From DASSUW01 sp963730535 (lineage in GTDB: Bacteria > Actinomycetota > Thermoleophilia > Solirubrobacterales > Solirubrobacteraceae), in contig CAVSRU010000018.1 of the NCBI GenBank assembly GCA_963730535.1, positions 1 through 64,000 of the forward strand: a stretch of DNA of 64,000 nt, written 5' to 3'. The position numbers were made by a program, and so were the translations under genes. Numbering within the stretch: position 1 is the stretch's first letter; each line of letters starts with the position of its first letter. The notes under the pieces were generated by a model, which was given only the letters and a program-made list of their open reading frames with translations, was not told the origin of the DNA and made no database searches. This document shows positions 21,518 through 30,496 of the stretch, one piece after another.

Positions 21518-22535
21518 GTCGTCCGTCATCGCCATCCCGCTCCCGCTGGCGCACGTCGGGTCCGTCAACGCGTGGCTGCTGCGCGGCGACCCGGTGACGC
21601 TGATCGACACGGGCCCGCGCGAGACGCGCGCAGGCGGCGCTCGAGGCCGGCCTGCGGCGCGAGGGGCTGCGGGTCGAGGACATCGAGCTCGTGCTCGCGA
21701 CGCATCACCATCTCGACCACGTCGGCCTCGCCGCGACGATCCAGCGCCGCGCGGGCGCGCGTGTCGCCGTGCTCGACCGGGTGGCCGACTACGCCGAGCG
21801 CTACGCGCACGAGATCGAGGAGGACCGCCGGTTCGCCCGCGCGCTGATGGCGCATCACGGCGTCCCGGAGCAGGTCGTGGACGACAGCGAGGACTTCTGG
21901 GATTTCATCCGCGCCACGACCGAGGACTTCAGCGCGGACGTGCGCCTGGCGGACGGCGATCGCGTGCGCGCCGGCGGCCGCAGCCTGCGGGTCGTCGCGC
22001 GGCCCGGTCACAGCACGACCGACACGCTGTTCGTCGACGACCGCGACGCGGCTCGCGTTCGTCGGCGACCACCTGCTGGCCGCGATCTCCTCGAACACCG
22101 AGATCCGGGCGCCGGACCGGGCCCAGGACGGCCGCGCCCGCTCGCGTCTGCGCTATCTCGACGGCCTCGAGCGCACGCAGGCGATGCCGCTCGACGCGGC
22201 TCCTCACCGGTCACGGCGCGCCCGTCACCGACCACGCGCGACTCGTCGACGCGCGCCTGCGCGACCATCGCCGCCGCTGCGAGCGCATCCTCGCCGTCCT
22301 CGACGGCGGGCCGCGGACGGCGTTCGAGATCGCCGGCGGGCTGTGGCCGGAGCGGACGGTGATGCAGCAGCCGCTGCTGGTCGTCTGGGAGGTCATCGGC
22401 AACCTCGAGCTCCTGCTCGCGGCCGGCGCCGTGGCCGAGCGCGTCGGCGACGCCGGCTCGGCGTTCGAGCTGACGGCGACCGCTCCTCGCAGGCGCCGTC
22501 CGCGCCGCCGCCCCGACTGCGCGGGGCGCCGGTGA
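21516..22535 (+). CDS. Metallo-beta-lactamase-fold hydrolase (frameshifted)
   Basis: The metal-binding motif ATHHHLDHVGLAATIQRRAG (HxHxDH form as THHHLDH) is followed by a conserved His in RPGHSTTDTLFVDDRDA and an Asp/His in FVGDHLLAAISSNTE and LTGHGAPV. A C-terminal winged-helix-like segment (FEIAGGLWPERTVMQQ) is as in the LACTB2/thioesterase-like MBL group. In acyl-CoA islands such proteins act as thioesterases or lactonases; which is not clear. Extra bases are at about 21635, 22050 and 22198. An SDR follows on the same strand. Confidence 0.75.
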   Translation: MSSVIAIPLPLAHVGSVNAWLLRGDPVTLIDTGPRETRAGGARGRPAARGAAGRGHRARARDASPSRPRRPRRDDPAPRGRACRRARPGGRLRRALRARDRGGPPVRPRADGASRRPGAGRGRQRGLLGFHPRHDRGLQRGRAPGGRRSRARRRPQPAGRRAARSQHDRHAVRRRPRRGSRSSATTCWPRSPRTPRSGRRTGPRTAAPARVCAISTASSARRRCRSTRLLTGHGAPVTDHARLVDARLRDHRRRCERILAVLDGGPRTAFEIAGGLWPERTVMQQPLLVVWEVIGNLELLLAAGAVAERVGDAGSAFELTATAPRRRRPRRRPDCAGRR

Positions 22536-22577
22536 GCCATCGCCAACGGCCGCGGGCCGTTCGACCTGTCCGGGCGC

Positions 22578-23315
22578 GTGGCGCTCGTGACCGGCGGCAC
22601 GCGCGGACTCGGCCTGGCCATCGCACGGGCGTTCTCGGCCGCCGGCGCCGACGTCATGGTCGCCAGCCGCAAGGAGGAGGCCTGCCTCCGGGTCGCGGCC
22701 GAGCTGCGCGACGGCGGCGGGCGGGCGGCCGGTCACGCCTGCCACGTCGGCCGCTGGGACGAGGTCGAGCGGCTCGTGGAGGCGGTGTACCGCGAGTTCG
22801 GCCGCGTCGACGTCCTCGTCAACAACGCCGGCGTCTCGCCGCTCTACGCGACGCTCCCCGAGGTGACCGAGGAGCTCTTCGACAAGGTGATCGCGGTCAA
22901 TCTCAAGGGCCCGTTCCGGCTGTGCGCGCTCGTCGGCGAGCGGATGGTCGCCGGCGACGGCGGCTCGATCATCAACGTCTCGAGCACGGGCGCGGTCCGC
23001 CCGACCGGAGACATCGTCCCGTACTCGGCTGCCAAGGCCGGGCTCAACGCGCTCACGGTCGGCTTCGCCCACGCGCTCGGCCCGAAGGTGCGCGTCAACG
23101 CGATCATGCCGGGCCCGTTCCTGACCACGATCTCGCAGGCCTGGGACATGGACGTGCTCGAGGAGCGCGCGCGTACGTTCCCGCTGCGCCGGGCGGGGGT
23201 CGCCGAGGAGATCGTCGGCGCGGCGCTGTATCTCGCGGGCGACGCCTCGAGCTTCACGACCGGCTCGGTCCTGACGGTCGACGGCGGCGCTCAGTGGAGC
23301 ATGCCCGGCGCGTGA
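22578..23315 (+). CDS. Short-chain dehydrogenase/reductase (intact core)
   Basis: The uninterrupted frame encodes VALVTGGTRGLGLAIARAFS, VDVLVNNAGVSPLYATLPEV, INVSSTGAVRPTGDIVPYSA with YSAAKAG as the catalytic YxxxK, and ends LTVDGGAQWSMPGA. The usual dozen residues before GRVALVTGG (NGRGPFDLS) are in frame upstream to 22536, but no ATG or GTG precedes them. GTG 22578 is therefore only the first usable start, and the true start may be hidden by an indel. It belongs to the SDR group acting on 3-oxoacyl or ring-hydroxy substrates. Confidence 0.8.
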   Translation: MALVTGGTRGLGLAIARAFSAAGADVMVASRKEEACLRVAAELRDGGGRAAGHACHVGRWDEVERLVEAVYREFGRVDVLVNNAGVSPLYATLPEVTEELFDKVIAVNLKGPFRLCALVGERMVAGDGGSIINVSSTGAVRPTGDIVPYSAAKAGLNALTVGFAHALGPKVRVNAIMPGPFLTTISQAWDMDVLEERARTFPLRRAGVAEEIVGAALYLAGDASSFTTGSVLTVDGGAQWSMPGA

Positions 23316-24116
23316 TCAGACGGCGGTGACGAGGCCGCCGTTGGGGCCGAGCGTCGCGCCCACGAAGTACGCGGCGTCGTCGGAGGCGAGGAACGCCACC
23401 GTGGCCGCGATCTCCTCCGGCCGCGCCAGCCGGCCGGCCGGGGTCCGGGCGGCGACCACCCGCCGGCTCTCGTCCAGCGTCTCCTGGAGCGTCCCCGTGG
23501 CGACGTGCCCGGGAGCGACGGCGTTCACGCGGATGCCCTGGACGATCAGCTCCTTGGCGACCGCGCGCGTGAACCCGAGGATCCCGGCCTTCGCGGCCGA
23601 GTAGTGCGGATGGCCGGTGCACCCCTCGATCCCGCAGACCGACGCCATGTTCACGATCACGCCGGAGCGGCGCGGCGCCATCAGCCGCGCCGCCGCGCGG
23701 GTGCAGAAGAACGTCCCGTCCAGGTGCACGGCGAGCAGACGGCGCCACTCGTCGTCGCCGAGCCGCACCAATGCGTCGAGCGGCGTCTGCACTCCGCCCT
23801 CCAGCGCTTCCTGCCGTTGCGTCTCCAGCAGCGGCAGCACGCGGCCGAGGTGCGCGGCGCCGACGGCGCCCGCGTTGTTGACCAGGATCCCGACCGGGCC
23901 GAGCTCGCGCTCGACGCGCGCGAGCGCCTCGTCGACGGCGGCGCTGTCGCTGACGTCGGCATCGACGGCGAGCCCGGCGCCGATGGCCGCGATCGTCTCG
24001 CGGGCGGCCTCGAGCCGGACGTCGAGCGCGGCGACGTGCGCGCCGTCGGCCGCGAGGCGCCGGCAGATCGCCGCCCCGATGCCCGCGCCGCCGCCCGTGA
24101 CGACGGCGACCGTCAC
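23316..24116 (-). CDS. Short-chain dehydrogenase/reductase (intact)
   Basis: A complete 266-residue SDR starts at GTG. It shows VAVVTGGGAGIGAAICRRLA, GILVNNAGAVGAAHLGRVLP, VNMASVCGIEGCTGHPHYSA with the YSAAKAG active site, and RVNAVAPGHVATGTLQETLD. An insertion of roughly 20 residues after NNAG (TQRQEALEGGVQTPLDALVR) is unusual. Its start overlaps the stop of the alcohol dehydrogenase gene (GTGA), so the two are co-transcribed. Convergent with the previous SDR with no gap. Confidence 0.85.
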   Translation of the reverse strand: MTVAVVTGGGAGIGAAICRRLAADGAHVAALDVRLEAARETIAAIGAGLAVDADVSDSAAVDEALARVERELGPVGILVNNAGAVGAAHLGRVLPLLETQRQEALEGGVQTPLDALVRLGDDEWRRLLAVHLDGTFFCTRAAARLMAPRRSGVIVNMASVCGIEGCTGHPHYSAAKAGILGFTRAVAKELIVQGIRVNAVAPGHVATGTLQETLDESRRVVAARTPAGRLARPEEIAATVAFLASDDAAYFVGATLGPNGGLVTAV

Positions 24117-25151
24117 GCGGCCTCCGGCACCGCCACGACGCGGCCGTTGCAGCCGCCGGCGGCGAGCCGCTCGTAGGCGGCGGGAACGGCCGCGAGCGGC
24201 ACGCGCTCGATCTCGAGTGCGATCGCGCCGGCGCGCGCCAGTTCGATCACCTCGGCGAGCTCCTCGCGCGTGCCCCAGTTGGAGAAGATCACGGATGTCT
24301 CGAGCGGCACGGCGCCGGCGCGCATCGGGAACGTCCCGCCCGCCAGACCGAGCACCGAGACCTGCCCGCCGGGAGCGACGGCGCCCGCGGCGAGCGCCAG
24401 CGTGTCGTCGCTGCCGACGCAGTCGACGACGACGGCCGCGCCGCGGCCGCCCGCGGCGGCGTGTAGCTGTGCCGGGGTCAGTTCGGATGCCGGCAGCACC
24501 GCGTCGGCGCCGCTCCGCGCCGCGACCTCGAGCGCCTGCTCGCGGCGGTCGACGGCGACGACGCGCGCCGGGCTCAGCGCCTTCACGAGCTGGACGGCGA
24601 CGTGCCCGAGGCCGCCGACGCCGATCACGATCGCGGTCGTCCCCGGCCTCAGCAGGGGCAGCACTCGCCGGATCGCGTGGTACGGAGTGAGTCCGGCGTC
24701 GGCGAGCGGCGCCGCCGCCACCGGGTCGAGCCCGTCGAGCGGGACGGTGAGGCGCGGGGAGGGCACGACCATGTACTCCGCGAGCCCGCCGTCGAGGCCG
24801 AGCCCGGCGCCGCGCGCCGTCCGCTCCCACCTCGCACAGGTGCTCGGCTCCGACGCTGCACGCACGGCAGCGCCCGCAGCCCCACGGCCCGTAGACGAGG
24901 ACCGGCTCGCCGATCTCGATGCCCTCGGTGCCCGGGCCGAGCCCGGCGACGGTGCCCGCCACCTCGTGGCCGAGCGTGAACGGGAGGTCGTACGGCAGCG
25001 TGCCGGCGGGCCAGTGCATCAGGTGCAGGTCCGAGTGGCAGAGTCCGGCTCCGGCGACGCGCAGGAGCACCTGACCCGGACCGGGTTCAGGTTCCGGCAC
25101 CGAGGCCAGCTCGGCAGGCTGCTCCCAGGCGGTGAGCCGAATCGCCCTCAT
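24113..25151 (-). CDS. Zinc-dependent alcohol dehydrogenase (one frameshift)
   Basis: The catalytic zinc residues are in AGAGLCHSDLHLMHWP and FTLGHEVAGTVAGLG. The structural zinc loop is GPWGCGRCRACSVGAEHLCE with four Cys, and the Rossmann motif is AIVIGVGGLGHVAVQLVKAL. Length is about 345 residues, normal for the family. One extra base near 24830, next to GAGCGG, splits the gene after the structural zinc loop. It oxidises an alcohol, presumably feeding the aldehyde dehydrogenase or the SDR downstream. Operator-like site 9 lies 22 bp upstream. Confidence 0.85.
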
Positions 25152-25172
25152 GAGACGACCCTAGCAGGTGAA

Positions 25173-25187
25173 CTGAACTCATATCAA
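25173..25187. promoter_or_regulatory. Operator-like site 9
   Basis: CTGAACTCATATCAA lies in the divergent region between the alcohol dehydrogenase and the PHA synthase operon, 25 bp upstream of the PhaE-like ATG. Confidence 0.5.
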
Positions 25188-25211
25188 ATCTCTGCTATCG
25201 TCGGAACTGCA

Positions 25212-25508
25212 ATGTCCCCCTGGTTGAAGCTGGTGCTCCGCGCGGAGCGGGCGATCGGCGCTCCGATCGAGACCGCCGTCCACAGCGACGCCTATTTCGA
25301 CGTCGTCACCGAGGTCAGCCGTGGCACGCGGCGGCTGACCGGCGCGCTCGAGAGCGTCTCCAAGCGCGGCCTGCACCTGCTCAACCTGCCGGCGGGCACC
25401 GACATCCGGCGCCTCCGCGAGCAGCTCGCGCGCATGGATCGCCGGCTGCTGGCGATCTCGAAGGAGCTCGAGCAGCTCGAGCGGGCACGGGACGCGGAGC
25501 GGGTCTGA
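25212..25508 (+). CDS. Small coiled-coil protein, PhaE-like PHA synthase accessory
   Basis: This intact 98-residue protein starts MSPWLKLVLRAERAIGAPIE and ends in a heptad-rich helix (REQLARMDRRLLAISKELEQ). Its position 2 bp before a class III type PHA synthase and its helical C-terminus suggest the second synthase subunit or a granule-binding partner. It is much shorter than classical PhaE, so the name is an inference from context. No signal peptide is seen. Confidence 0.6.
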   Translation: MSPWLKLVLRAERAIGAPIETAVHSDAYFDVVTEVSRGTRRLTGALESVSKRGLHLLNLPAGTDIRRLREQLARMDRRLLAISKELEQLERARDAERV

Positions 25509-25510
25509 CC

Positions 25511-26603
25511 GTGCCGCTCCAGCTGAGCCCGGCCGACCTGCTCGAACGCGTGAACCGGGACGTCGAGCGGTCGTACCTGCGCGCGCGCAACGGGGTCCGC
25601 TACGTGCGCGGAAGCAACCGGCCGAAGCTGGGGACGACGCCGAAGGACGTCGTCTGGCGGCGCGACAAGGCGCAGCTCTGGCGCTACCGCAGCGACGCGG
25701 TCCGCTTCAAGCAGCCGCTGCTGATCGTCACCAGCCTGGTCAGTCGCAGCTACATCCTCGACCTCCTGCCCGGGAGCAGCGCGGTCGAGTTCCTGCGCGA
25801 CCGCGGCTTCGACGTCTTCATGCTCGACTGGGGGATCCCCGACGAGCTCGACGCCGACAACAGCCTCGAGACGTACGTCGACGAGTACCTCCCGCGCGCC
25901 GTGGCGGAGATCCGGCGCCAGACCGGCTGCGACGAGCTCACGATGGCCGGCTACTGCCTCGGCGGCGTGCTCGCGGTCCTTTACGCCAACGGCTACGACG
26001 ACGCGCGGCGTCCGCAACCTCGTGCTGATGGCGACGCCCTTCGACTTCGAGCAGATGGGGCCGATGGTCGCCGCCCTGCGCGAGGGTCGGCTCGACCCCG
26101 AGGACCTCGTCGACGAGACCGGCAACGTGCCCGCCGACGTGCTCTACAGCGGCTTCTTCATGCTCGCGCCGACCACGATCGTCGCGCAGCGCGCGACGCT
26201 GCTCGAGAACCTCTGGAACGACGAGTTCGTGCGCGGCTTCCAGGCGATGGCGCAGTGGACGCGCGACCAGGTGCCGTTCCCGGGCGCCGCGTTCCGCCAG
26301 GTCGTCGAGCTGTTCGTCCGCCGCAACGCGCTGATGGACGGCGCGCTGCGCGTCGGCGGCCGGGACATCGACTTCGCGCGCACCGCGGCCAGCGTGGTCA
26401 ACGCGATGGCCGAGAAGGACACCGTCGTGCCGATGGCGGCGGCCGAGCCGGTCGAGGCGCTGGTCGGCCGGCCCGATCGTCGCGAGCGGCTGCTGCTGCC
26501 CGGCGGGCACGTGACGTTCGGAACCGGCCGCTCGGCGCTGCGCCACACGTTGCCGAGCCTCGCCGGCTGGATTGCCGCCCACAGTGACGAAGGGGGATGC
26601 TGA
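25511..26603 (+). CDS. phaC: Polyhydroxyalkanoate synthase, class III PhaC-like (one frameshift)
   Basis: The lipase-box-like motif AGYCLGGVLAVLYANGY contains the nucleophile Cys. The catalytic Asp is in MAEKDTVVP and the catalytic His in LPGGHVTFGTG. The upstream VFMLDWGIPDELDADNS is diagnostic for PhaC. Length of about 363 residues fits class III PhaC, which needs a small partner, here probably the gene in front. One extra base near 26012 breaks the frame between NGYDDA and VRNLVLMATPFD. It polymerises 3-hydroxyacyl-CoA, linking the beta-oxidation genes to storage. Confidence 0.9.
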
Positions 26604-26604
26604 T

Positions 26605-27315
26605 ATGGACATCAGGCCGTTGGAACCCGGCGACCGCGAAGCGCTCGAGCGCTTCATCGGCCGCGTTCCGGAGGGCGATCGCACGTTCTTCAAGGAGGAC
26701 GTCGAGGCCTCCGAGGTGATCGACGCGTGGACGCGGCCCGGGCCGGCGCGTGCCGTCGCGGTCGCGGCCGGCGACGTCGTCGGCTATGTCGCTGTCGTGC
26801 CGCTGCACGGCTGGTCGGATCACGTCGGCGAGGTGCGGCTGATCGTCGATCCCGCGCATCGCGGCCGGGGCATCGGCCGCGAGCTCGCCCGGCGCGCGGT
26901 CCTCGAGGCGGTCGAGCTCGACCTGGGCAAGCTCGTCGTCGAGGTCGTCGCCGACCAGGCGCCCACGATCGCGATGTTCCGGGCGCTGGGGTTCGATCCC
27001 GAGGCGCTGCTGACCGACCACGTGCGCGACCGGTCGGGCGCGCTGCGCGATCTCATGATCCTCGCGCAGTCCGTCGACGGCGCAGTGGTCGGCGATGTCC
27101 GTCGCCGGCATCTCGGACGAGCTGTGAACCCGCGCGTCGAGGAGGTTCTCGAGGCCGCCGTCGACGGCTACGAGGACATGATCCGCCGGTCCTGTGACCT
27201 CCAGCGCGCGCTCGCACGCACGCTGGGGCTCGATCTGCTCAATACGACGGCCGACGTCACGCGGGACATCGCCGCGGTGCAGGTGTCGGCCGCCCGCTGG
27301 TTGCTGGATTCATGA
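26605..27315 (+). CDS. GNAT acetyltransferase with C-terminal helical, phasin-like extension
   Basis: Residues 1-150 form a GNAT domain: LEPGDREALERFIGRVPEGD, then VGEVRLIVDPAHRGRGIGRE with the acetyl-CoA loop (RGRGIG), and TIAMFRALGFDPEALL. Residues 165-236 are a separate amphipathic helical region (VEEVLEAAVDGYEDMIRRSC and TADVTRDIAAVQVSAARWLL), which looks like a phasin segment. The gene is intact, starts 1 bp after phaC and overlaps the hydrolase gene by 4 nt. A granule-associated acetyltransferase is a plausible reading, but no substrate can be named. Confidence 0.7.
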   Translation: MDIRPLEPGDREALERFIGRVPEGDRTFFKEDVEASEVIDAWTRPGPARAVAVAAGDVVGYVAVVPLHGWSDHVGEVRLIVDPAHRGRGIGRELARRAVLEAVELDLGKLVVEVVADQAPTIAMFRALGFDPEALLTDHVRDRSGALRDLMILAQSVDGAVVGDVRRRHLGRAVNPRVEEVLEAAVDGYEDMIRRSCDLQRALARTLGLDLLNTTADVTRDIAAVQVSAARWLLDS

Positions 27316-28086
27316 GCGCGCTGCATTGGGAGAGCACGGGTACGGGCGACCCCGTGCTCATGATCATGGGACTGGGGCTGAGCGGCGGCGCGTGGTGGCG
27401 CACCGTCCCCGTGCTGTCCCGCTCGCTGCGGGTCATCACCTTCGACAACCGCGGAGTCGGACGATCGCGGGCGCGCTTCCACAGCTACACCACCGAGGCG
27501 ATGGCGGACGACGCCGTCTCCGTGCTCGACGCGGCCGGCGTCGAGCGCGCCCACGTGTACGGGTTCTCGCTCGGCGGCATGGTCGCGCAGCAGCTCGCGC
27601 TGCGCCACGAGGCGCGCGTGCGCTCGCTCGTGCTGGGAGCGACGCAACCGGGCGGGCCGCGCGCGCTGCGGCCGGACGACGACGTGATCGCGTTCTTCCG
27701 CCGCCGGGCGACGATGTCGGCCGAGGACGCCGCCCGCGCCTCGGTGCCGTTCAACTACGGGCCGCGCTGCCGACGCGAGCACAAGGACCGCATCGCCGAG
27801 GACATCCGGCGCCGGCTGGCGCATCCGTTCCCCGAAGCGCGCCTACCGGGCGCAGATGGTGGCCGCGTCGCTGCACAACTGCTACCGGCGGCTGAAGCGC
27901 ATCGAGATCCCGACGCTGGTCGTGCACGGCCGCCGGGACCGCGTCGTGCCGGTCGGCAACGCCGAGATCCTGGCCGATCGGATCCCCGGCGCGGAGCTGC
28001 GGATCCTGGACGACGCCGGTCACCTCTACTCGACCGAGCAGCCCGACGTCGACGAGGACATCGCCCGCTTCTTCCGGGAGGTCGGG
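27312..28086 (+). CDS. Alpha/beta hydrolase (frameshifted; runs into the acyl-CoA ligase)
   Basis: The fold is clear: MIMGLGLSGGAWWRTVPVLS, ITFDNRGVGRSRARFHSYTT, the nucleophile elbow VYGFSLGGMVAQQLALRHEA, the acid VVHGRRDRVVPVGNAEILAD and the catalytic His in DDAGHLYSTEQP. It resembles PHA depolymerase-like or lactone hydrolases. One extra base is near 27843. No stop separates its last residues (FFREVG) from the ATG of the next gene, which is in the same frame. Either the two are fused or a further single-base insertion hides an ATGA junction. Confidence 0.75.
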
Positions 28087-29616
28087 ATGATCCCGGACGT
28101 CCGCGTCGCCGACGTCATCCGCCGCCACGCGGCGCAGCGCCCGGACGCCGTGGCGCTCCGGCAGGGTGAGCGGGAACTCACGCTACGCGGACCTGGACGA
28201 GCGCTCGAGCCGGCTCGCCCAGGCGCTGCTCGCCCGCGGCGTGCGGGCGGGACGCGCGTCGCCTATCTCGACCGCTCGGCGCCCGAGGTGGTCGAGCTGC
28301 TGTTCGCAGCGAGCAAGGTCGGGGCGGTGCTGGTGCCGCTCAACTGGCGGATGGCGCCGCCGGAGCTGGCCGCGGTGATGGCCGACGCGCAGGCGCCGCT
28401 GCTGATCGCCGGCCGCGACTACCGCGCCGTCGCCGAGGACGTGCTCGAGCGGCTGCCGCCGGGCCGGGTCGTGGTCGTCGCCGGCGACGAGTACGAGCGG
28501 TGGCTCGCGGCCCATGAGCCGCGCGACCCCGGCGGCCGCGGCGAGCCCGGCGACGTCGATCGTCCAGATGTACACGTCCGGCACGACCGGGGTCCCGAAG
28601 GGCGTACTGACCACGCACCGCAACCTCGCCGTCACCGCGCAGACCTCGCCGCCGCTGGGCGTTCGACGAGCGCTCGGTAAGCCTCACGCCGCTGCCGATG
28701 TTCCACATCGGCGGGATCGGCTGGGCGTACTGCGGGCTGTGGCACGGCGCCACGACGATCCTCGTGCGCGACTTCGAGCCGGCGGCCGTGCTCGACATCC
28801 TCGAGCGCCGGCGCGTGACCAACGCGGTGCTCGTGCCGACGATGCTCCAGATGCTCACGGCCGTCCCGGGCGCCGCCGACCGCGACTACTCGGCGCTGCG
28901 CTCGATCGCCTACGGCGCCGCGCCGATCACCACGCCGGTCCTGAAGGCGGCGCTGCGCACGTTCGGCTGCGCGCTGCTCGGGCTCTACGGCCTGACGGAG
29001 AGCACCGGCGGCGTGGTCGCGCTCGAGCCGGAGGACCACGATCCCGGAGGCCCGCGCGAGCACCTGCTGCGATCCGCCGGCCGCCCGTATCCCTGGGTCG
29101 AGCTGCGGGTCGTCGACCCGGCCACCGGCGCGCCGCTCGGGCCGCACGAGGTCGGCGAGGTGTGGCTGCGCGGCCCGAACGTCACGCCCGGCTACTTCAA
29201 CCGCGCCGGCCGAGACCGCCGCGGCGCTGACCGCGGACGGCTGGCTGCGCACCGGCGACGGCGGCTACGTCGACGAAGACGGCTACCTGTTCCTCACCGA
29301 CCGGATCAAGGACATGATCGTGACCGGCGGCGAGAACGTCTATCCGGTCGAGGTCGAGGAGGCGCTCGCCCAGCACGCCGACGTCGCCGAGGTGGCGGTC
29401 ATCGGCGTGCCCGACGCGCACTGGGGCGAGGCGGTCAAGGCGCTGATCGTCCCGCGGCCGGGCGCGCGGCCGGCGCCGGACGAGCTGATCGCGTTCGCCC
29501 GCGAGCGGCTGGCCGGCTACAAGCTTCCGCGCTCGGTCGACTTCGTGGACGAGCTGCCGCGCACGCCCAGCGGCAAGGTGCTCAAGCGCGAGCTGCGCCA
29601 GCGCTTCGTATCCTAA
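28087..29616 (+). CDS. AMP-forming acyl-CoA synthetase (frameshifted)
   Basis: The protein of about 505 residues starts MIPDVRVADVIRRHAAQRPD. It has the P-loop VQMYTSGTTGVPKGVLTTHR, then ALLGLYGLTESTGGVVALEP, LRTGDGGYVDEDGYLFLTDR and KDMIVTGGENVYPVEVEEAL, and ends RTPSGKVLKRELRQRF with the catalytic Lys. It would charge an acid with CoA for beta-oxidation or PHA synthesis. Breaks are near 28180, 28255, 28560, 28667 and 29210; the 29210 one is the last clear break on the plus strand of the island. It is last in the phaE-C operon. Confidence 0.8.
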
Positions 29617-29617
29617 A

Positions 29618-29632
29618 CTGAATTCATGTTGA
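29618..29632. promoter_or_regulatory. Operator-like site 10
   Basis: CTGAATTCATGTTGA overlaps the first four bases of a consensus -35 element in front of the phasin gene. The left arm is perfect and the right arm is weak. Confidence 0.5.
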
Positions 29633-29657
29633 CATTAGCTGGCGCGCTTGCTAACTT
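29629..29657 (+). promoter_or_regulatory. Sigma-70-type promoter of the phasin gene
   Basis: TTGACA (29629-29634) and TAACTT (29652-29657) are separated by 17 bases, the optimal spacing. The phasin ATG is about 38 bases past the -10, with an aaagg Shine-Dalgarno in between. Overlap with operator-like site 10 implies repression by occlusion. Confidence 0.7.
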
Positions 29658-29695
29658 GCTAACGAGTCGCGTCCATCCCACCGAAAGGCACCGCC

Positions 29696-29977
29696 ATGGC
29701 GACCCAGACCAAGTCCAGCCCCGTCACCGAGACCATCGACGCCGCCACCGAGCGCGTCGTCGAGCTCAACGAGAAGGCCGTCGCGAACGGCAAGAAGACG
29801 AGCGCGGCGATCCTCGACACGTACGAGAGGGCCGTGATCTCGCTCACCGACTCCTACGAGAAGGCCGCCGGCACGACCAAGGTGGACTGGATCGTCAGCG
29901 CCGCGTCGGCGCAGGCCGACTTCACGCGCGAAGTCGCGAAGGCGTACACGAGCGCCGCCCGCGAGTTCGTGGCCTAA
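29696..29977 (+). CDS. Phasin-like granule protein
   Basis: This intact 93-residue protein lacks Cys and has one Trp. It is nearly all amphipathic helix: TETIDAATERVVELNEKAVA, then SAAILDTYERAVISLTDSYE and KAYTSAAREFVA. Such composition and the location right after phaC and its ligase are typical of actinobacterial PHA phasins that coat the granule. It has its own strong promoter, as expected for an abundant structural protein. Assignment rests on composition and context. Confidence 0.75.
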   Translation: MATQTKSSPVTETIDAATERVVELNEKAVANGKKTSAAILDTYERAVISLTDSYEKAAGTTKVDWIVSAASAQADFTREVAKAYTSAAREFVA

Positions 29978-30362
29978 GCCCTCCCGACAAGGCGGTCGCG
30001 GCGCCGGATGCGCCGCGACCGTCAGCGGGTCCGCCGCCGGCGTCCACGAACGCGCTGTACACCTCCACAGCGCCTGCCGCTCGCGAGCCGTCAGCATCGG
30101 ATCTGCGCGGATCGCCGCGACGACTGCGGGCTCGTCGCCCGTTGACCTCGCCACGGCGGCCGCCATGTTCGGACAGAACGTCGGCCGAGAGATGGAGGTT
30201 CTCCGCGATCGCCTCGAGCACCTTCTCCGACGGCTCCCGCAAGCCCCGCTCGATCTGGGACAGGTACGGGTTCGAGATGCCGACGAGATCGGCGAGCTGG
30301 CGCATGGAGAGCTCCTGCAGCTCGCGCTGGCGACGAATGAATTCGCCGAGCGGAGAGGTCAT
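29922..30362 (-). CDS. XRE-family helix-turn-helix regulator (compensating frameshift pair)
   Basis: The N-terminus is a textbook XRE/Cro domain: MTSPLGEFIRRQRELQELSM, RQLADLVGISNPYLSQIERG and LREPSEKVLEAIAENLHLSA. The expected C-terminus of this phasin-linked family appears in two frames: AVARSTGDEPAVVAAIRADP then MLTARERQAL in one, VYSAFVDAGGG back in the first. That needs one extra base near 30172 and one missing base near 30075. It overlaps the phasin 3' end on the other strand, and probably controls PHA genes. The predicted stop at 29922 follows from the restored frame. Confidence 0.7.
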   Translation of the reverse strand: MTSPLGEFIRRQRELQELSMRQLADLVGISNPYLSQIERGLREPSEKVLEAIAENLHLSADVLSEHGGRRGEVNGRRARSRRGDPRRSDADGSRAAGAVEVYSAFVDAGGGPADGRGASGAATALSGGLRPRTRGRRSCTPSRLRA

Positions 30363-30496
30363 CGGCAGAGAAGACGGAGCTCCATGTCGGCACCCTATTT
30401 GACGTGGTCGGGGGCACGGACCCGGAGAACGCGCCCGCGCCCAGTCGTCGCGCTCATCCCGCCCGCTCCTTGACACGCGCTCCAAGCAAGTCCATA

